Positions 5,859 through 11,910 of a stretch of DNA of 11,910 nucleotides are shown in pieces. Position 1 is the stretch's first letter, and every line of letters starts with the position of its first letter. The notes beneath the pieces were generated by a model that made no database searches, had not been told where the DNA came from, and was given only the letters and a program-made list of their open reading frames with translations. Source of the stretch: JBPCQA01 sp050998615 (lineage in GTDB: Bacteria > Actinomycetota > Actinomycetes > Propionibacteriales > Nocardioidaceae). A program made the translations under genes and the position numbers. The DNA lies in NCBI GenBank assembly GCA_050998615.1, contig JBPCQA010000047.1:1-11910 (forward strand), written 5' to 3'.

Positions 5859-7028
5859 ATGAGCAACAACGACACGCCTGACGACGGCCATCTCGACCGG
5901 CCGTCAGACGATGCCGACAAGCCGTTTTTCAGCTCCTCCCAAGACGATTCGTCGGTCGGCGCCGGTCAACCGGTCAAGCGCAAGGGCTTCTTTCGTCGGC
6001 ATCCGGTCGTTCTGGCGCTGACGGCTCTCGCCGTCGTGCTGCTCATCGGGGCTGGCGGTGCCGGTGTTTACCTATGGTGGCTCGACAGCCAACTCGGCAA
6101 CATCAAGCGCGTTGACGTGGGCCTAGGCCTGACCAAAACCGGCCAGCAGGCACAGGACAAGCCCAACCAGCCGCTCAACATCTTGCTGCTCGGCACCGAC
6201 GACGGGAACAGCAAGAACACGGTGGCCGACGAGTTGAACTCCGGCCACTGGGTCCCCGGCTCACATCGCAGCGACACGATCATCATCATGCATGTGCCGG
6301 CCAACCGGCAGTCCGTGCAACTCGTCTCGATCCCCCGTGACAGCTGGGTCAAGGTCAACGGCTACCCGGGTGACGTCAACGGATACTCCAAGATCAACGC
6401 CGCCTTCTCGTGGGGCGGCCCGAAGTTAGCCATCACAACGGTCGAGCAACTCACGCACATCACGATCAATCATCTGGCGATCATCGACTGGAACGGCTTC
6501 AAGGACCTGAGTACGGCGCTCGGCGGTGTCCGCGTCTACGTCCCGGCGACCGTTTACGACAGCTCCCAACATGTCACCTGGACCAAGGGTTGGCATACGC
6601 TGCAAGGCGACCAGGCACTGCAATACGTGCGACAGCGGCACGGCCTCGCCAACGGGGATTTCGACCGCATCAACCGGCAGCAGAACTTCATGCGCGCCAC
6701 GATGAGCAAACTGCTGTCGTCGGCGAAGAATCCCTTCGAGCTGACCAAGGTGGTCGGGGTCATCACCCAATACCTGATCGTGGACTCCTCGTGGGACAAC
6801 AGCGAGATCCGCAGCCTGGCGCTTTCCATGCGCAATCTCAGTAGCAGCAATGTGACGTTCCTGACCGCCCCATTCGGCTCCTACGACACCGTCGCAGGCC
6901 AGTCGATCGTGCGACTGGACCCGACCAAGAGCCAACTGCTCTTCCGTGACCTCAACGCCGGCAAACTTTCGCAGTACCTGAGCCGCTACCCGGGCTCCAC
7001 GCTGCCGAACACGACGTCGGTCAACTAG
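5859..7028 (+). CDS. LytR-CpsA-Psr (LCP) family cell-wall glycopolymer ligase
   Basis: A 389-residue type II membrane protein. An acidic, Ser-rich cytoplasmic tail (1-40) and the basic stretch KRKGFFRRH come before one transmembrane helix (about 49-74). The extracellular LCP domain begins at about 105. Visible LCP motifs are NILLLGTDDG (108-117), SHRSDT (135-140, with Arg137 and Asp139), SIPRDSW (157-163, Arg160), YSKINAAF (176-183), and VRQRHG with GDFDRINRQQ (257-275), supplying the conserved Arg/Asp/Gln set that binds the pyrophosphate of the lipid-linked donor. LCP enzymes transfer teichoic acids, arabinogalactan or capsule polymers from undecaprenyl carriers to peptidoglycan; which polymer is used here is unknown. 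There is no C-terminal LytR_C domain. It converges on the cupin gene across a strong hairpin. Confidence 0.95.
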   Translation: MSNNDTPDDGHLDRPSDDADKPFFSSSQDDSSVGAGQPVKRKGFFRRHPVVLALTALAVVLLIGAGGAGVYLWWLDSQLGNIKRVDVGLGLTKTGQQAQDKPNQPLNILLLGTDDGNSKNTVADELNSGHWVPGSHRSDTIIIMHVPANRQSVQLVSIPRDSWVKVNGYPGDVNGYSKINAAFSWGGPKLAITTVEQLTHITINHLAIIDWNGFKDLSTALGGVRVYVPATVYDSSQHVTWTKGWHTLQGDQALQYVRQRHGLANGDFDRINRQQNFMRATMSKLLSSAKNPFELTKVVGVITQYLIVDSSWDNSEIRSLALSMRNLSSSNVTFLTAPFGSYDTVAGQSIVRLDPTKSQLLFRDLNAGKLSQYLSRYPGSTLPNTTSVN

Positions 7029-7034
7029 CGTTCA

Positions 7035-7084
7035 GGCCCGACGTCCCGCTCGCCGCCGCTGTCGCGGCGGTTGGGCGTCAGGCC
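7035..7084. terminator. Extended hairpin between convergent LCP and cupin genes
   Basis: CCGCCGC (7053-7059) pairs perfectly with GCGGCGG (7064-7070) around a TGTC loop. The stem extends outward: CCC (7045-7047) with GGG (7073-7075), GACG (7040-7043) with CGTC (7076-7079), and GGCC with GGCC at the outer edges. The cupin stop codon (7078-7080) lies within the right arm. It is a likely bidirectional terminator, without a T-tract. Confidence 0.6.
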
Positions 7085-7431
7085 GGCATTCGTCCGTAGT
7101 CGTCGTCGAGCCGTTCGATGTCGTCCTCGCCGAGGTACGTGCCCGACTGCACCTCGATGAACACGAGGTCGTCATCGGCGGAGTTCGCGACCCGATGCGC
7201 GGTGCCGACGGGGATATCGAGCACGCTACGCAGTTTGAGGCCGTGCTCCACCCCATCGAGGGTGGCCACGCCAGCACCGGCAACGACGTACCAGTGCTCG
7301 GTCCGGCAAGCGTGACGCTGATAGCTCAGCCGCTGTCCCGGCAGCACGCAGATCCGCTTGACGCAGAAGCCAGCGCCCTCGTCGACGACCTCGAACGACC
7401 CCCATGGACGCTCCTCGCGTTCAGCCAGCAT
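7078..7431 (-). CDS. Phosphomannose isomerase type II-like cupin
   Basis: A complete 117-residue single-domain cupin. ERPWGSFEVVDEG starts the fold. PGQRLSYQRH (31-40) and RTEHW (43-47) give Gln38, His40, Glu45 and His46 of motif 1, and PVGTAHRVAN (74-83) gives His79 of motif 2. The end GEDDIERLDDDYGR is typical of the isomerase cupin of type II mannose-6-phosphate isomerases. It aligns without gaps to the partial protein at 1-401, about half identical by hand count. A GGAGAGG lies about ten bases before the ATG at 7431, supporting this start. It is probably co-transcribed with the sulfur-carrier gene ending 41 bases upstream. Enzymatic isomerisation is plausible, but stand-alone members of this family are poorly characterised. 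Confidence 0.92.
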   Translation of the reverse strand: MLAEREERPWGSFEVVDEGAGFCVKRICVLPGQRLSYQRHACRTEHWYVVAGAGVATLDGVEHGLKLRSVLDIPVGTAHRVANSADDDLVFIEVQSGTYLGEDDIERLDDDYGRMPA

Positions 7432-7472
7432 CGGTGTTCCCCTCTCCGTACGACGTCGTCGTCATGACGCGG

Positions 7473-7784
7473 TCACCCACCGGCGAAGGGCGGCAGGACT
7501 TCGAGCACGTCACCGTCGGTGACCTGCACGGTTGATGGGTCCTTCAACCCAACCGGCTGCTCGCCAACCAGATACGAGCAGACGTCCAGCACCTGCCCGA
7601 AGCGAGGCGTCTTGCTGTGGGCGGCGCGGGCGGCAGCCAGCACCTCGCCCGCCGTCGTACCCGAAAACGACTCTTCGGCGACTCCGGCTGCTGACTTGGC
7701 CGCCGCCCAATAACGAACCGTGACGCTTGGCCGCGCCGAGTCGGGCTCGGTCGGTGATGTCGACGATGCGGTCATGCCCGACAT
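7473..7784 (-). CDS. MoaD/ThiS-family ubiquitin-like sulfur carrier protein
   Basis: About 103 residues. Residues 20-103 fit the beta-grasp fold of MoaD/ThiS: SVTVRYWAAAKSAAG, TTAGEVLAAA, a TVQVTDGDVLEVLPPFAGG ending, and the C-terminal Gly-Gly that is adenylated and thiocarboxylated in this family. The frame stays open to 8540, but everything upstream of 7784 is antisense to glnR and is rejected. ATGs at 7784 and 7775 are the plausible starts; the first 18 residues are Ser/Thr/Pro-rich and may be disordered. No moaE, thiG, thiF or moeB neighbour is present, so the acceptor pathway (molybdopterin, thiamine or another sulfur transfer) cannot be assigned. The gene is divergent from glnR and followed by the cupin gene. 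Confidence 0.88.
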   Translation of the reverse strand: MSGMTASSTSPTEPDSARPSVTVRYWAAAKSAAGVAEESFSGTTAGEVLAAARAAHSKTPRFGQVLDVCSYLVGEQPVGLKDPSTVQVTDGDVLEVLPPFAGG

Positions 7785-7865
7785 TGTCGCAAGCGCAGAG
7801 ACAGTAAGGCGAATCGCGGAGGTGGCATGGTTGAATGAACGATCCAGCCCGGCAGGAGGTGTCCG

Positions 7866-8624
7866 ATGAGCAGGCTGCTCTTGTTGACCGACTCGCGTCA
7901 ACACCCTGCGGCGCTGCTGCCCGCGCTTGCCCTGTTGCCCCACCAGGTGTCGGTGTTTCCGGCCGAGACCACTGTGCTGCTCGACGCTCCTACGTGTGAC
8001 GCGGTCTTGGTCGATGCCCGCAATGACTTGGCCGGCGCCCGGAGCCTCTGCCGGCTGATTCGGGCCACCGGGGCAGGCGTCCCGGTGATCGTGCTCGTGA
8101 CCGAAGGTGGACTGGCCGTGGTAGCCGCCGACTGGGGGCTCGACGAGGTGATAATCACGACCGCTGGCCCCGCGGAGGTGGAGGCAAGGCTGCGGCTGGC
8201 GGCCGGGAGGCTGGCGATCTCCGTGGCAGACGAACCGGGGAGCGCGGTGATCTGCTCCGGCGGCCTGGAGATCAACGACACCACATACGTCGCGAAGGTC
8301 GGTGAGCGGAGCCTGGACCTGACGTTCAAGGAGTTCGAGCTGCTGAAGCAGCTGGCTCAACATCCCGGCCGGGTTTTCAGCCGCCAACAGCTGCTGCACG
8401 AGGTCTGGGGTTATGACTACTTCGGTGGCACCCGCACAGTCGACGTTCACGTACGCCGACTGCGCGCCAAACTGGGCCCCGAACATGAAACACTGATCGG
8501 CACCGTACGCAACGTCGGCTACCGCTTCCAGTTGCCCCACCGTGAAGCCGCTCGCAACGATGGCGACTCACCGGCGGACCGGACCCCGGCCGGCAGGCCG
8601 AGAGATCAGGCCGTCCGCAAGTGA
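7866..8624 (+). CDS. glnR: GlnR-type OmpR-family nitrogen response regulator
   Basis: A 252-residue atypical response regulator. The receiver domain (1-115) keeps the pseudo-phosphorylation Asp50 (LVDAR, with Arg52) but lacks the usual acidic cluster near the N terminus (LLLLTDS), as in GlnR orphans that dimerise without phosphorylation. The winged-helix DNA-binding domain is highly conserved: DLTFKEFELLKQLAQHPGR (151-169), EVWGYDYFGGTRTVDVHVRR (179-198), GTVRNVGYRF (212-221). This closely resembles Streptomyces GlnR as I remember it. It should control glutamine synthetase, ammonium and nitrate genes under nitrogen limitation. The ATG at 7866 has a strong AGGAGG (7854-7859) six bases upstream. 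The C-terminal 30 residues are charged and disordered. Its stop overlaps the mshD start. Confidence 0.94.
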   Translation: MSRLLLLTDSRQHPAALLPALALLPHQVSVFPAETTVLLDAPTCDAVLVDARNDLAGARSLCRLIRATGAGVPVIVLVTEGGLAVVAADWGLDEVIITTAGPAEVEARLRLAAGRLAISVADEPGSAVICSGGLEINDTTYVAKVGERSLDLTFKEFELLKQLAQHPGRVFSRQQLLHEVWGYDYFGGTRTVDVHVRRLRAKLGPEHETLIGTVRNVGYRFQLPHREAARNDGDSPADRTPAGRPRDQAVRK

Positions 8625-9568
8625 TGGTCGCCCCCGCGCAGATCACTGCGAGTGCCGCAGTGAGCGAGTCCGAATGCTTGGCAATCCTGGCCATCGAACG
8701 CGCGGCCGCCCGGGCCGACGGTGTCTCCCCGCTCGACGACCAGGTGCGACTGGATCTGCAGTTCGCGAGCAGCGGTCCGGCTCGGCTCGACGGCGTCGAG
8801 AACCGGCAACCTCAGCATCTGGTCGCTCGTGAATCCGGCTCGAACACGATAGTGGGTTACGCCCACCTAACAAGCACCGAGGGCATCGTGAGTGCGCACG
8901 TCATGGTGGCGCCCGCACACCAACGTCACGGCGTCGGCACCGCCTTGATTCGGCGGCTTCAGCGGGAGGCGGGTTCGCAGCCGTTGCGCGTGTGGGCGCA
9001 CGGGGACGAGGAGGCCGCCCAGTTTTTGTCGGGCCGGCTCGGCTTCGCCCGAGTCCGCGACCTGTGGCAGATGCGTCGAGACCTCAACCGGCCGCTGCCT
9101 GATCCGACGTACCCGGTCGATGTCATCGTGCGCACGTTCGAGCCCGGCCGCGACGACGACGCGTGGGTGCGGCTGAACGCGGCAGCCTTCCGCGACCACC
9201 CGGAGCAGGGCCAGGTGGGTCTGCCGGAGCTCAGGCAACGGATGCGGCAACCGTGGCTCGACCCGGCGGGTTTCTTCCTTGCCGAGCGCGGCGAGCAACT
9301 CGTCGGCTTTCACTGGACCAAGGTGCATCCAGACGTTGGCGACGCGGCGGCGTTCGGAGAGGTGTACGCCGTCGGTGTGCATCCGTGCGCTCAAGGGCTC
9401 GGGCTGGGTAAGGCCTTGACGCTGACGGGTTTGCACCACCTGCAACGCCTCGGGTTGGCATCGGTGATGCTCTATGTCGATGCCGACAATGCCGCTGCGG
9501 TGGCGGTCTATCGCAAGCTCGGCTTCGAGGTCGCGGTGATCGACGTGATGTATGAGTGGAGACGCTGA
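8621..9568 (+). CDS. mshD: Mycothiol synthase (acetyl-CoA:Cys-GlcN-Ins N-acetyltransferase)
   Basis: Catalyses the last step of mycothiol biosynthesis, acetylating the cysteinyl amine of Cys-GlcN-Ins with acetyl-CoA, in the cytoplasm. The 315-residue protein holds two GNAT domains. The N-terminal one has HVMVAPAHQRHGVGTALI (93-110). The catalytic C-terminal one has VYAVGVHPCAQGLGLGKALT (248-267). MshD-specific blocks are clear: AAFRDHPEQG (188-197), GFHWTKVHP (229-237), GEVYAVGV and VMLYVDADNAAAVAVYRKLGF (282-302). The start is the GTG at 8621 (GTGA overlap with glnR) or the ATG at 8624 (one-base overlap). Either implies translational coupling with the regulator. Its presence marks the host as a mycothiol-producing actinobacterium. 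Confidence 0.95.
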   Translation: MMVAPAQITASAAVSESECLAILAIERAAARADGVSPLDDQVRLDLQFASSGPARLDGVENRQPQHLVARESGSNTIVGYAHLTSTEGIVSAHVMVAPAHQRHGVGTALIRRLQREAGSQPLRVWAHGDEEAAQFLSGRLGFARVRDLWQMRRDLNRPLPDPTYPVDVIVRTFEPGRDDDAWVRLNAAAFRDHPEQGQVGLPELRQRMRQPWLDPAGFFLAERGEQLVGFHWTKVHPDVGDAAAFGEVYAVGVHPCAQGLGLGKALTLTGLHHLQRLGLASVMLYVDADNAAAVAVYRKLGFEVAVIDVMYEWRR

Positions 9569-9582
9569 ACGGCCGCGCGTTC
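9567..9582. terminator. Short hairpin between convergent mshD and the phosphate transporter
   Basis: GAACG (9567-9571) pairs with CGTTC (9578-9582) over a GCCGCG loop in a 26-base gap between two convergent genes. The stem is only five base pairs with no T-tract, so this is a weak candidate. Confidence 0.25.
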
Positions 9583-9594
9583 ACCGGGTCGATG

Positions 9595-10590
9595 TCATGG
9601 CAAAAACATGTGGGCGACCAAGTACACGGCCGCGGAGACCGCGCCAGCTGCGGGGAGCGTGAGGATCCAGGCTCCGACGATCGTCTTCGCCACGCCCCAA
9701 CGGACCGCCGACAGGCGCTTGGTCGCTCCCGCGCCCATCACCGCGGACGTCATAACGTGCGTGGTCGAGATCGGCGCCTGGTAGACGTACGCCGTCACGT
9801 ACAGGATCGAGGCCGCGGTCATCTCGGCCGCGAAGCCGCGCGGCGGGTCGAGGTGGATTATGCGTCGACCCAAGGTGCGCATGATGCGCCACCCGCCGGA
9901 GTAGGTGCCGAGCGAGATCGCGGTCGCGGCAAGTGCGATCACCCACCACGGCAGCCCGTCCGAAGCTTTCGCGTAGCCGGCCGTCACCAGCGCCAAGAAG
10001 ATGACACCCATCGTCTTTTGGGCGTCCTGCAACCCGTGACCGAGTGAGATCGCGGCGGCGGAGACGGTCTGCGAAAGCCGAAACCCCCGATTGACCCGGC
10101 CCGGGTTGCGGCGCCGGAATATCCACATGATCGCCAACATGATCGCGAACGCGACGCCGAATCCCACCAGTGGGGAGACGATCATCGGGATGATTACCTT
10201 GTCCTCGATGGCCGACCAGGCGACGAAGCTGCCGGAGGCGAGTCCGGCTCCCACTAGCCCGCCGATGAGCGCATGCGACGACGACGACGGCAGGCCGAAT
10301 GCCCAGGTGAGCAAGTTCCACACGATCGCGCCCACCAGAGCGGCGATGACCACGACCAGGCCAGACGCCCCGGCCGGCGGCCTGATCACGTCACTGACAG
10401 TGGTGGCGACCTCTTGACCGAGGAAGGCGCCAGTGAAGTTCATCAGGGCAGCCAACAGCAAGGCCAGCCGCGGAGTCAGGGCACGCGTCGACACCGAGGT
10501 GGCGATGGCGTTGGCGGCATCGTGAAAACCGTTGGTGTAGTCGAAGACGAGTGCGATGAGGATCACCGCGACGACGAGCCAGAACTCCAC
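9595..10590 (-). CDS. pit: PiT-family inorganic phosphate transporter
   Basis: A 331-residue polytopic membrane protein that imports phosphate or metal-phosphate, driven by the cation gradient. The PiT internal duplication is visible. TNGFHDAANAIATS (19-32) in the first half corresponds to LGHGLQDAQKTMG (183-195) in the second, and PSSSSHALIGG (101-111) corresponds to PISTTHVMTSAVMG (273-286). About ten hydrophobic segments are present. The frame runs upstream to 10722, but that part is Ser/Arg-rich and antisense-like. The GTG at 10590 (VEFWLVVAV) puts the YTNGFHD motif at the usual distance from the N terminus. The ATG at 10611 is a possible alternative. It follows the DUF47 gene by 73 bases, the typical accessory-then-transporter pair. 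Confidence 0.93.
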   Translation of the reverse strand: MEFWLVVAVILIALVFDYTNGFHDAANAIATSVSTRALTPRLALLLAALMNFTGAFLGQEVATTVSDVIRPPAGASGLVVVIAALVGAIVWNLLTWAFGLPSSSSHALIGGLVGAGLASGSFVAWSAIEDKVIIPMIVSPLVGFGVAFAIMLAIMWIFRRRNPGRVNRGFRLSQTVSAAAISLGHGLQDAQKTMGVIFLALVTAGYAKASDGLPWWVIALAATAISLGTYSGGWRIMRTLGRRIIHLDPPRGFAAEMTAASILYVTAYVYQAPISTTHVMTSAVMGAGATKRLSAVRWGVAKTIVGAWILTLPAAGAVSAAVYLVAHMFLP

Positions 10591-10663
10591 GCTAGGGCCT
10601 GTCCCGGGCATCCCACCGGTGGCGGGGCTGGCGCCGTCGGACGACCGAAGTGTCGAACATACC

Positions 10664-11281
10664 TTAGGACTCCTTGACGGCGATCTGCTCGACCGTGTTG
10701 GCGACCGACTCGAACGCGTCAATGGCCGCCTCGAGCGAGTCGACCACGTCCTTCAGCTTGAGGACCGTGAGGGCGTCGTACGAGCCGCTGAACAGTTTGG
10801 CCAGAATGCGCCGGTAGGACTTGTCACCTGCGTTCTCCAGTCGGTTGATCTCGATCCAGTACTCCTCGAGGTCGCGCATGGTGCGCAGCCGCGGCATCGC
10901 CTCGGCGGTCACCTCGGCCGACCGCTGCAACACCTCGACCTGGTTGGCGAGCTCGGCAGGCAGCTCGTGGATCTCGTACAGGTTGACCAGGTCAACGGCT
11001 TCTTCCATGAAGTCCATGACGTCGTCGAGACCGGCCGCCAGCCGGTAAATGTCCTCCCGGTCAAACGGGGTCACGAATGTGGTGTTGACGCGGCGCACGA
11101 TCGCATGGGTGGTCTCGTCGGCCTGATGCTCGGCCGCGCGCATCCTGCTCGCGATTTCCGCCCGATCCGACGTGGTCGGAAGCATCTCCGCCAGCAGCTT
11201 CGTGCCGTCAACCAGATGGTGCGCCGACTCCGTGAACATGTCGTAGAACGTCGTGTCGACCGGTCGGAAACGCAGGGGCAC
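10664..11281 (-). CDS. DUF47/PhoU-like accessory protein of the phosphate transporter
   Basis: A 205-residue all-helical protein of the DUF47 (TIGR00153, PhoU-like) family, usually encoded next to PiT transporters and thought to modulate them. Features: EHQADETTH (51-59), TPFDREDIYRLAAGLDDVMD (71-90) and a later KLKDVVDSLEAAIDAFE helix. The acidic residues resemble the metal-binding clusters of PhoU. The start is the GTG at 11281, with GGGAG six bases upstream. It is cytosolic, with no membrane segment. It is the first gene of a probable two-gene operon with the transporter. A TAGCAT with an upstream TTGGGC in the region before it might be the promoter, but the spacing (19 bases) is long. Confidence 0.93.
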   Translation of the reverse strand: MPLRFRPVDTTFYDMFTESAHHLVDGTKLLAEMLPTTSDRAEIASRMRAAEHQADETTHAIVRRVNTTFVTPFDREDIYRLAAGLDDVMDFMEEAVDLVNLYEIHELPAELANQVEVLQRSAEVTAEAMPRLRTMRDLEEYWIEINRLENAGDKSYRRILAKLFSGSYDALTVLKLKDVVDSLEAAIDAFESVANTVEQIAVKES

Positions 11282-11403
11282 GGCAAACTCCCGTCGAGCG
11301 CGGAAAGATCACGGTAATGCTAGGGGGTTGGCCGCGAGATCGCCCAACTGCGGGTACGGCGACGCGCGGGCGGCGCAGCGGCGTACTCTCCGCGCTCGCG
11401 TAG
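11282..11403. promoter_or_regulatory. Upstream region of the DUF47-pit operon
   Basis: This 122-base gap separates the end of the small membrane-protein gene from the DUF47 start; both genes are on the minus strand. The candidate minus-strand promoter is TTGGGC (11351-11346), a 19-base spacer and TAGCAT near 11321-11326. GTTGG and CCAAC segments around 11328-11350 could form a hairpin over the spacer. I see no recognisable PHO-box direct repeats. Confidence 0.3.
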
Positions 11404-11667
11404 CTACGACCGGCGGTTGCCGACCATGGCCGCGACCGGTGGGATCACCATCGCGAGCGCGCTCATCACGATCGCGGCCGTGGTGGAATAGAACCGGACG
11501 ACGAACCAGGCCAAGATAATGAGCGTCAAACACGTGCCCATCAGCGCGAAGTACCTGCCCTTGCGGTCCACCTGATCGATCGTAGGCACTCGCTGGGTGC
11601 CGGCATCCTGGGCGGTTGTATGCCCGGCGGGAGGGGGATGACCCGGGTTGCATCGGTCTTGGTTCAC
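11404..11667 (-). CDS. Small two-helix membrane protein, possibly DUF3099-like
   Basis: An 87-residue protein with a hydrophilic Pro/His/Gln-rich N terminus (1-35), the basic VDRKGRYF, and two transmembrane helices (about 40-60 and 63-82) ending in GNRRS. The R-x-x-RY-x-x-x-M pattern before helix 1 and the VIPPVAAMVGN ending of helix 2 resemble actinobacterial DUF3099 proteins, a weak resemblance from memory. The function is unknown. The start is taken as the GTG at 11667; no good ribosome-binding site precedes it and an internal start cannot be excluded. It is divergent from the tRNA gene, 33 bases away. Confidence 0.72.
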   Translation of the reverse strand: MNQDRCNPGHPPPAGHTTAQDAGTQRVPTIDQVDRKGRYFALMGTCLTLIILAWFVVRFYSTTAAIVMSALAMVIPPVAAMVGNRRS

Positions 11668-11700
11668 ATGCGGCAGACTGACCGGGCAGGGCTCCGCCCT

Positions 11701-11773
11701 GGGCCTCTAGCTCAATTGGCAGAGCAGCGGACTTTTAATCCGCGGGTTGTGGGTTCGAGTCCCACGGGGCCCA
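11701..11773 (+). tRNA. tRNA-Lys (anticodon UUU)
   Basis: A complete cloverleaf. Acceptor stem GGGCCTC/GGGGCCC (one G-U pair), D arm GCTC/GAGC with an AATTGGCA loop, anticodon stem GCGGA/TCCGC with loop CTTTTAA (anticodon TTT), variable loop GGGTT, T arm GTGGG/CCCAC with loop TTCGAGT, discriminator A at 11773. The 3' CCA is not encoded (ACCT follows). No intron and no clear promoter can be separated from the divergent gene 33 bases upstream. Confidence 0.98.
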
Positions 11774-11785
11774 CCTATATAACCG

Positions 11786-11834
11786 CAGGTCAGCAACCTG
11801 GCGCCTTCGCGAAGGCGCACCGTGGTGCGCGAAG
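11786..11834. repeat. Cluster of overlapping inverted repeats after tRNA-Lys
   Basis: Several inverted repeats are packed into 49 bases. CAGGT/ACCTG with a five-base loop spans 11786-11800. GCGCCTTCGCGAAGGCGC, a perfect 18-base palindrome, spans 11801-11818. GCGCACC/GGTGCGC with a two-base loop spans 11815-11830. CTTCGCG (11805-11811) can alternatively pair with CGCGAAG (11828-11834). The last three are mutually exclusive as RNA. It could be the tRNA terminator, although no T-tract follows, or a protein-binding or integration-related site. Confidence 0.55.
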
Positions 11835-11910
11835 ATTTCGTTGTCGGGTGCGGCCGGGTTTGTGGTCTGGTGGTGGGGGCTGGTCGGGCGGACAATGGTT
11901 GGTGTTCGTC

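Noticed and set aside
7785..8540. Upstream open extension of the moaD frame on the minus strand (total 355 residues)
   Set aside because: It is antisense to glnR, low in family resemblance and rich in Gln/His/Arg. Only the C-terminal 103 residues form a MoaD/ThiS fold.
10591..10722. N-terminal extension of the phosphate transporter frame
   Set aside because: The Ser/Arg/Pro-rich sequence overlaps the 3' end of the DUF47 gene. The family start lies a few residues before the YTNGFHD motif.
11707..11895. Minus-strand frame of 62 residues ending in GTRTHNPRIKSPLLCQLS
   Set aside because: This is the well-known spurious peptide produced by translating the antisense of a tRNA gene.
11790..11910. 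Possible 3' end of a minus-strand gene entering from the right edge
   Set aside because: One frame gives a Pro/Arg-rich peptide ending at 11790 and another runs into the tRNA. Neither resembles a family I know, so no coding call is made.
1..11910. CRISPR arrays, insertion sequences, prophage, toxin-antitoxin or defence genes
   Set aside because: I searched for them by eye on both strands and found no direct-repeat arrays, transposase or integrase motifs or defence-family signatures.

Overview
This window reads as ordinary chromosomal DNA of a high-GC actinobacterium that makes mycothiol. The main evidence is a mycothiol synthase (MshD), an actinobacterial GlnR nitrogen regulator, a Nur-like nickel regulator, frequent GTG starts and at least two promoters that appear to give leaderless transcripts. 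A stem-loop after the first gene is built on a GGTCGAGCCTGTCGAG-type unit that I associate with Nocardioides-like genomes. The family-level guess (Propionibacteriales/Nocardioidaceae) is inference.

Layout. Positions 1-401 hold the 3' part of a phosphomannose-isomerase-type cupin. Positions 550-2714 hold cysD-cysN, the two subunits of ATP sulfurylase, overlapping by one base. A convergent hairpin follows, then a long run of minus-strand genes, here in transcription order: a BKACE-family enzyme (5735-4884), a 32-residue membrane protein (4806-4708), a nitrobindin-like heme-binding protein (4684-4190), a Nur-like Fur-family regulator (4132-3725) and a YgfZ-like folate-binding protein (3728-2769). 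The last two are coupled by a GTGA overlap. An LCP-family cell-wall ligase (5859-7028, plus) is divergent from the BKACE gene and converges on a second phosphomannose-isomerase-type cupin (7431-7078) preceded by a MoaD/ThiS-like sulfur carrier (7784-7473). Divergent from moaD is a plus-strand pair, glnR (7866-8624) and mshD (8621-9568), with overlapping stop and start codons. A minus-strand phosphate-uptake pair follows: a DUF47/PhoU-like accessory protein (11281-10664) and a PiT phosphate transporter (10590-9595). The window ends with a small membrane protein (11667-11404), tRNA-Lys(UUU) (11701-11773) and a cluster of overlapping inverted repeats.

The genes touch sulfur assimilation (cysDN), thiol chemistry (mshD), nitrogen control (glnR), phosphate uptake (pit/DUF47), nickel or metal control (nur), Fe-S protein maintenance (ygfZ) and cell-wall polymer attachment (LCP). 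From memory, nur, glnR, mshD, pit and its accessory gene also lie within a few dozen genes of each other in Streptomyces coelicolor, so this looks like a conserved core neighbourhood rather than an acquired island. I see no CRISPR array, transposase, integrase, prophage or toxin-antitoxin gene. No gene-free stretch exceeds 300 bases; the longest are 402-549, 11774-11910 (the window edge), 5736-5858 and 11282-11403.

I did not find a convincing undescribed multi-gene system. The points most worth checking are the unknown substrate of the BKACE enzyme, the orphan sulfur carrier, the paired cupins, the tight glnR-mshD and nur-ygfZ couplings, a palindrome upstream of cysD, and the hairpin cluster behind tRNA-Lys.
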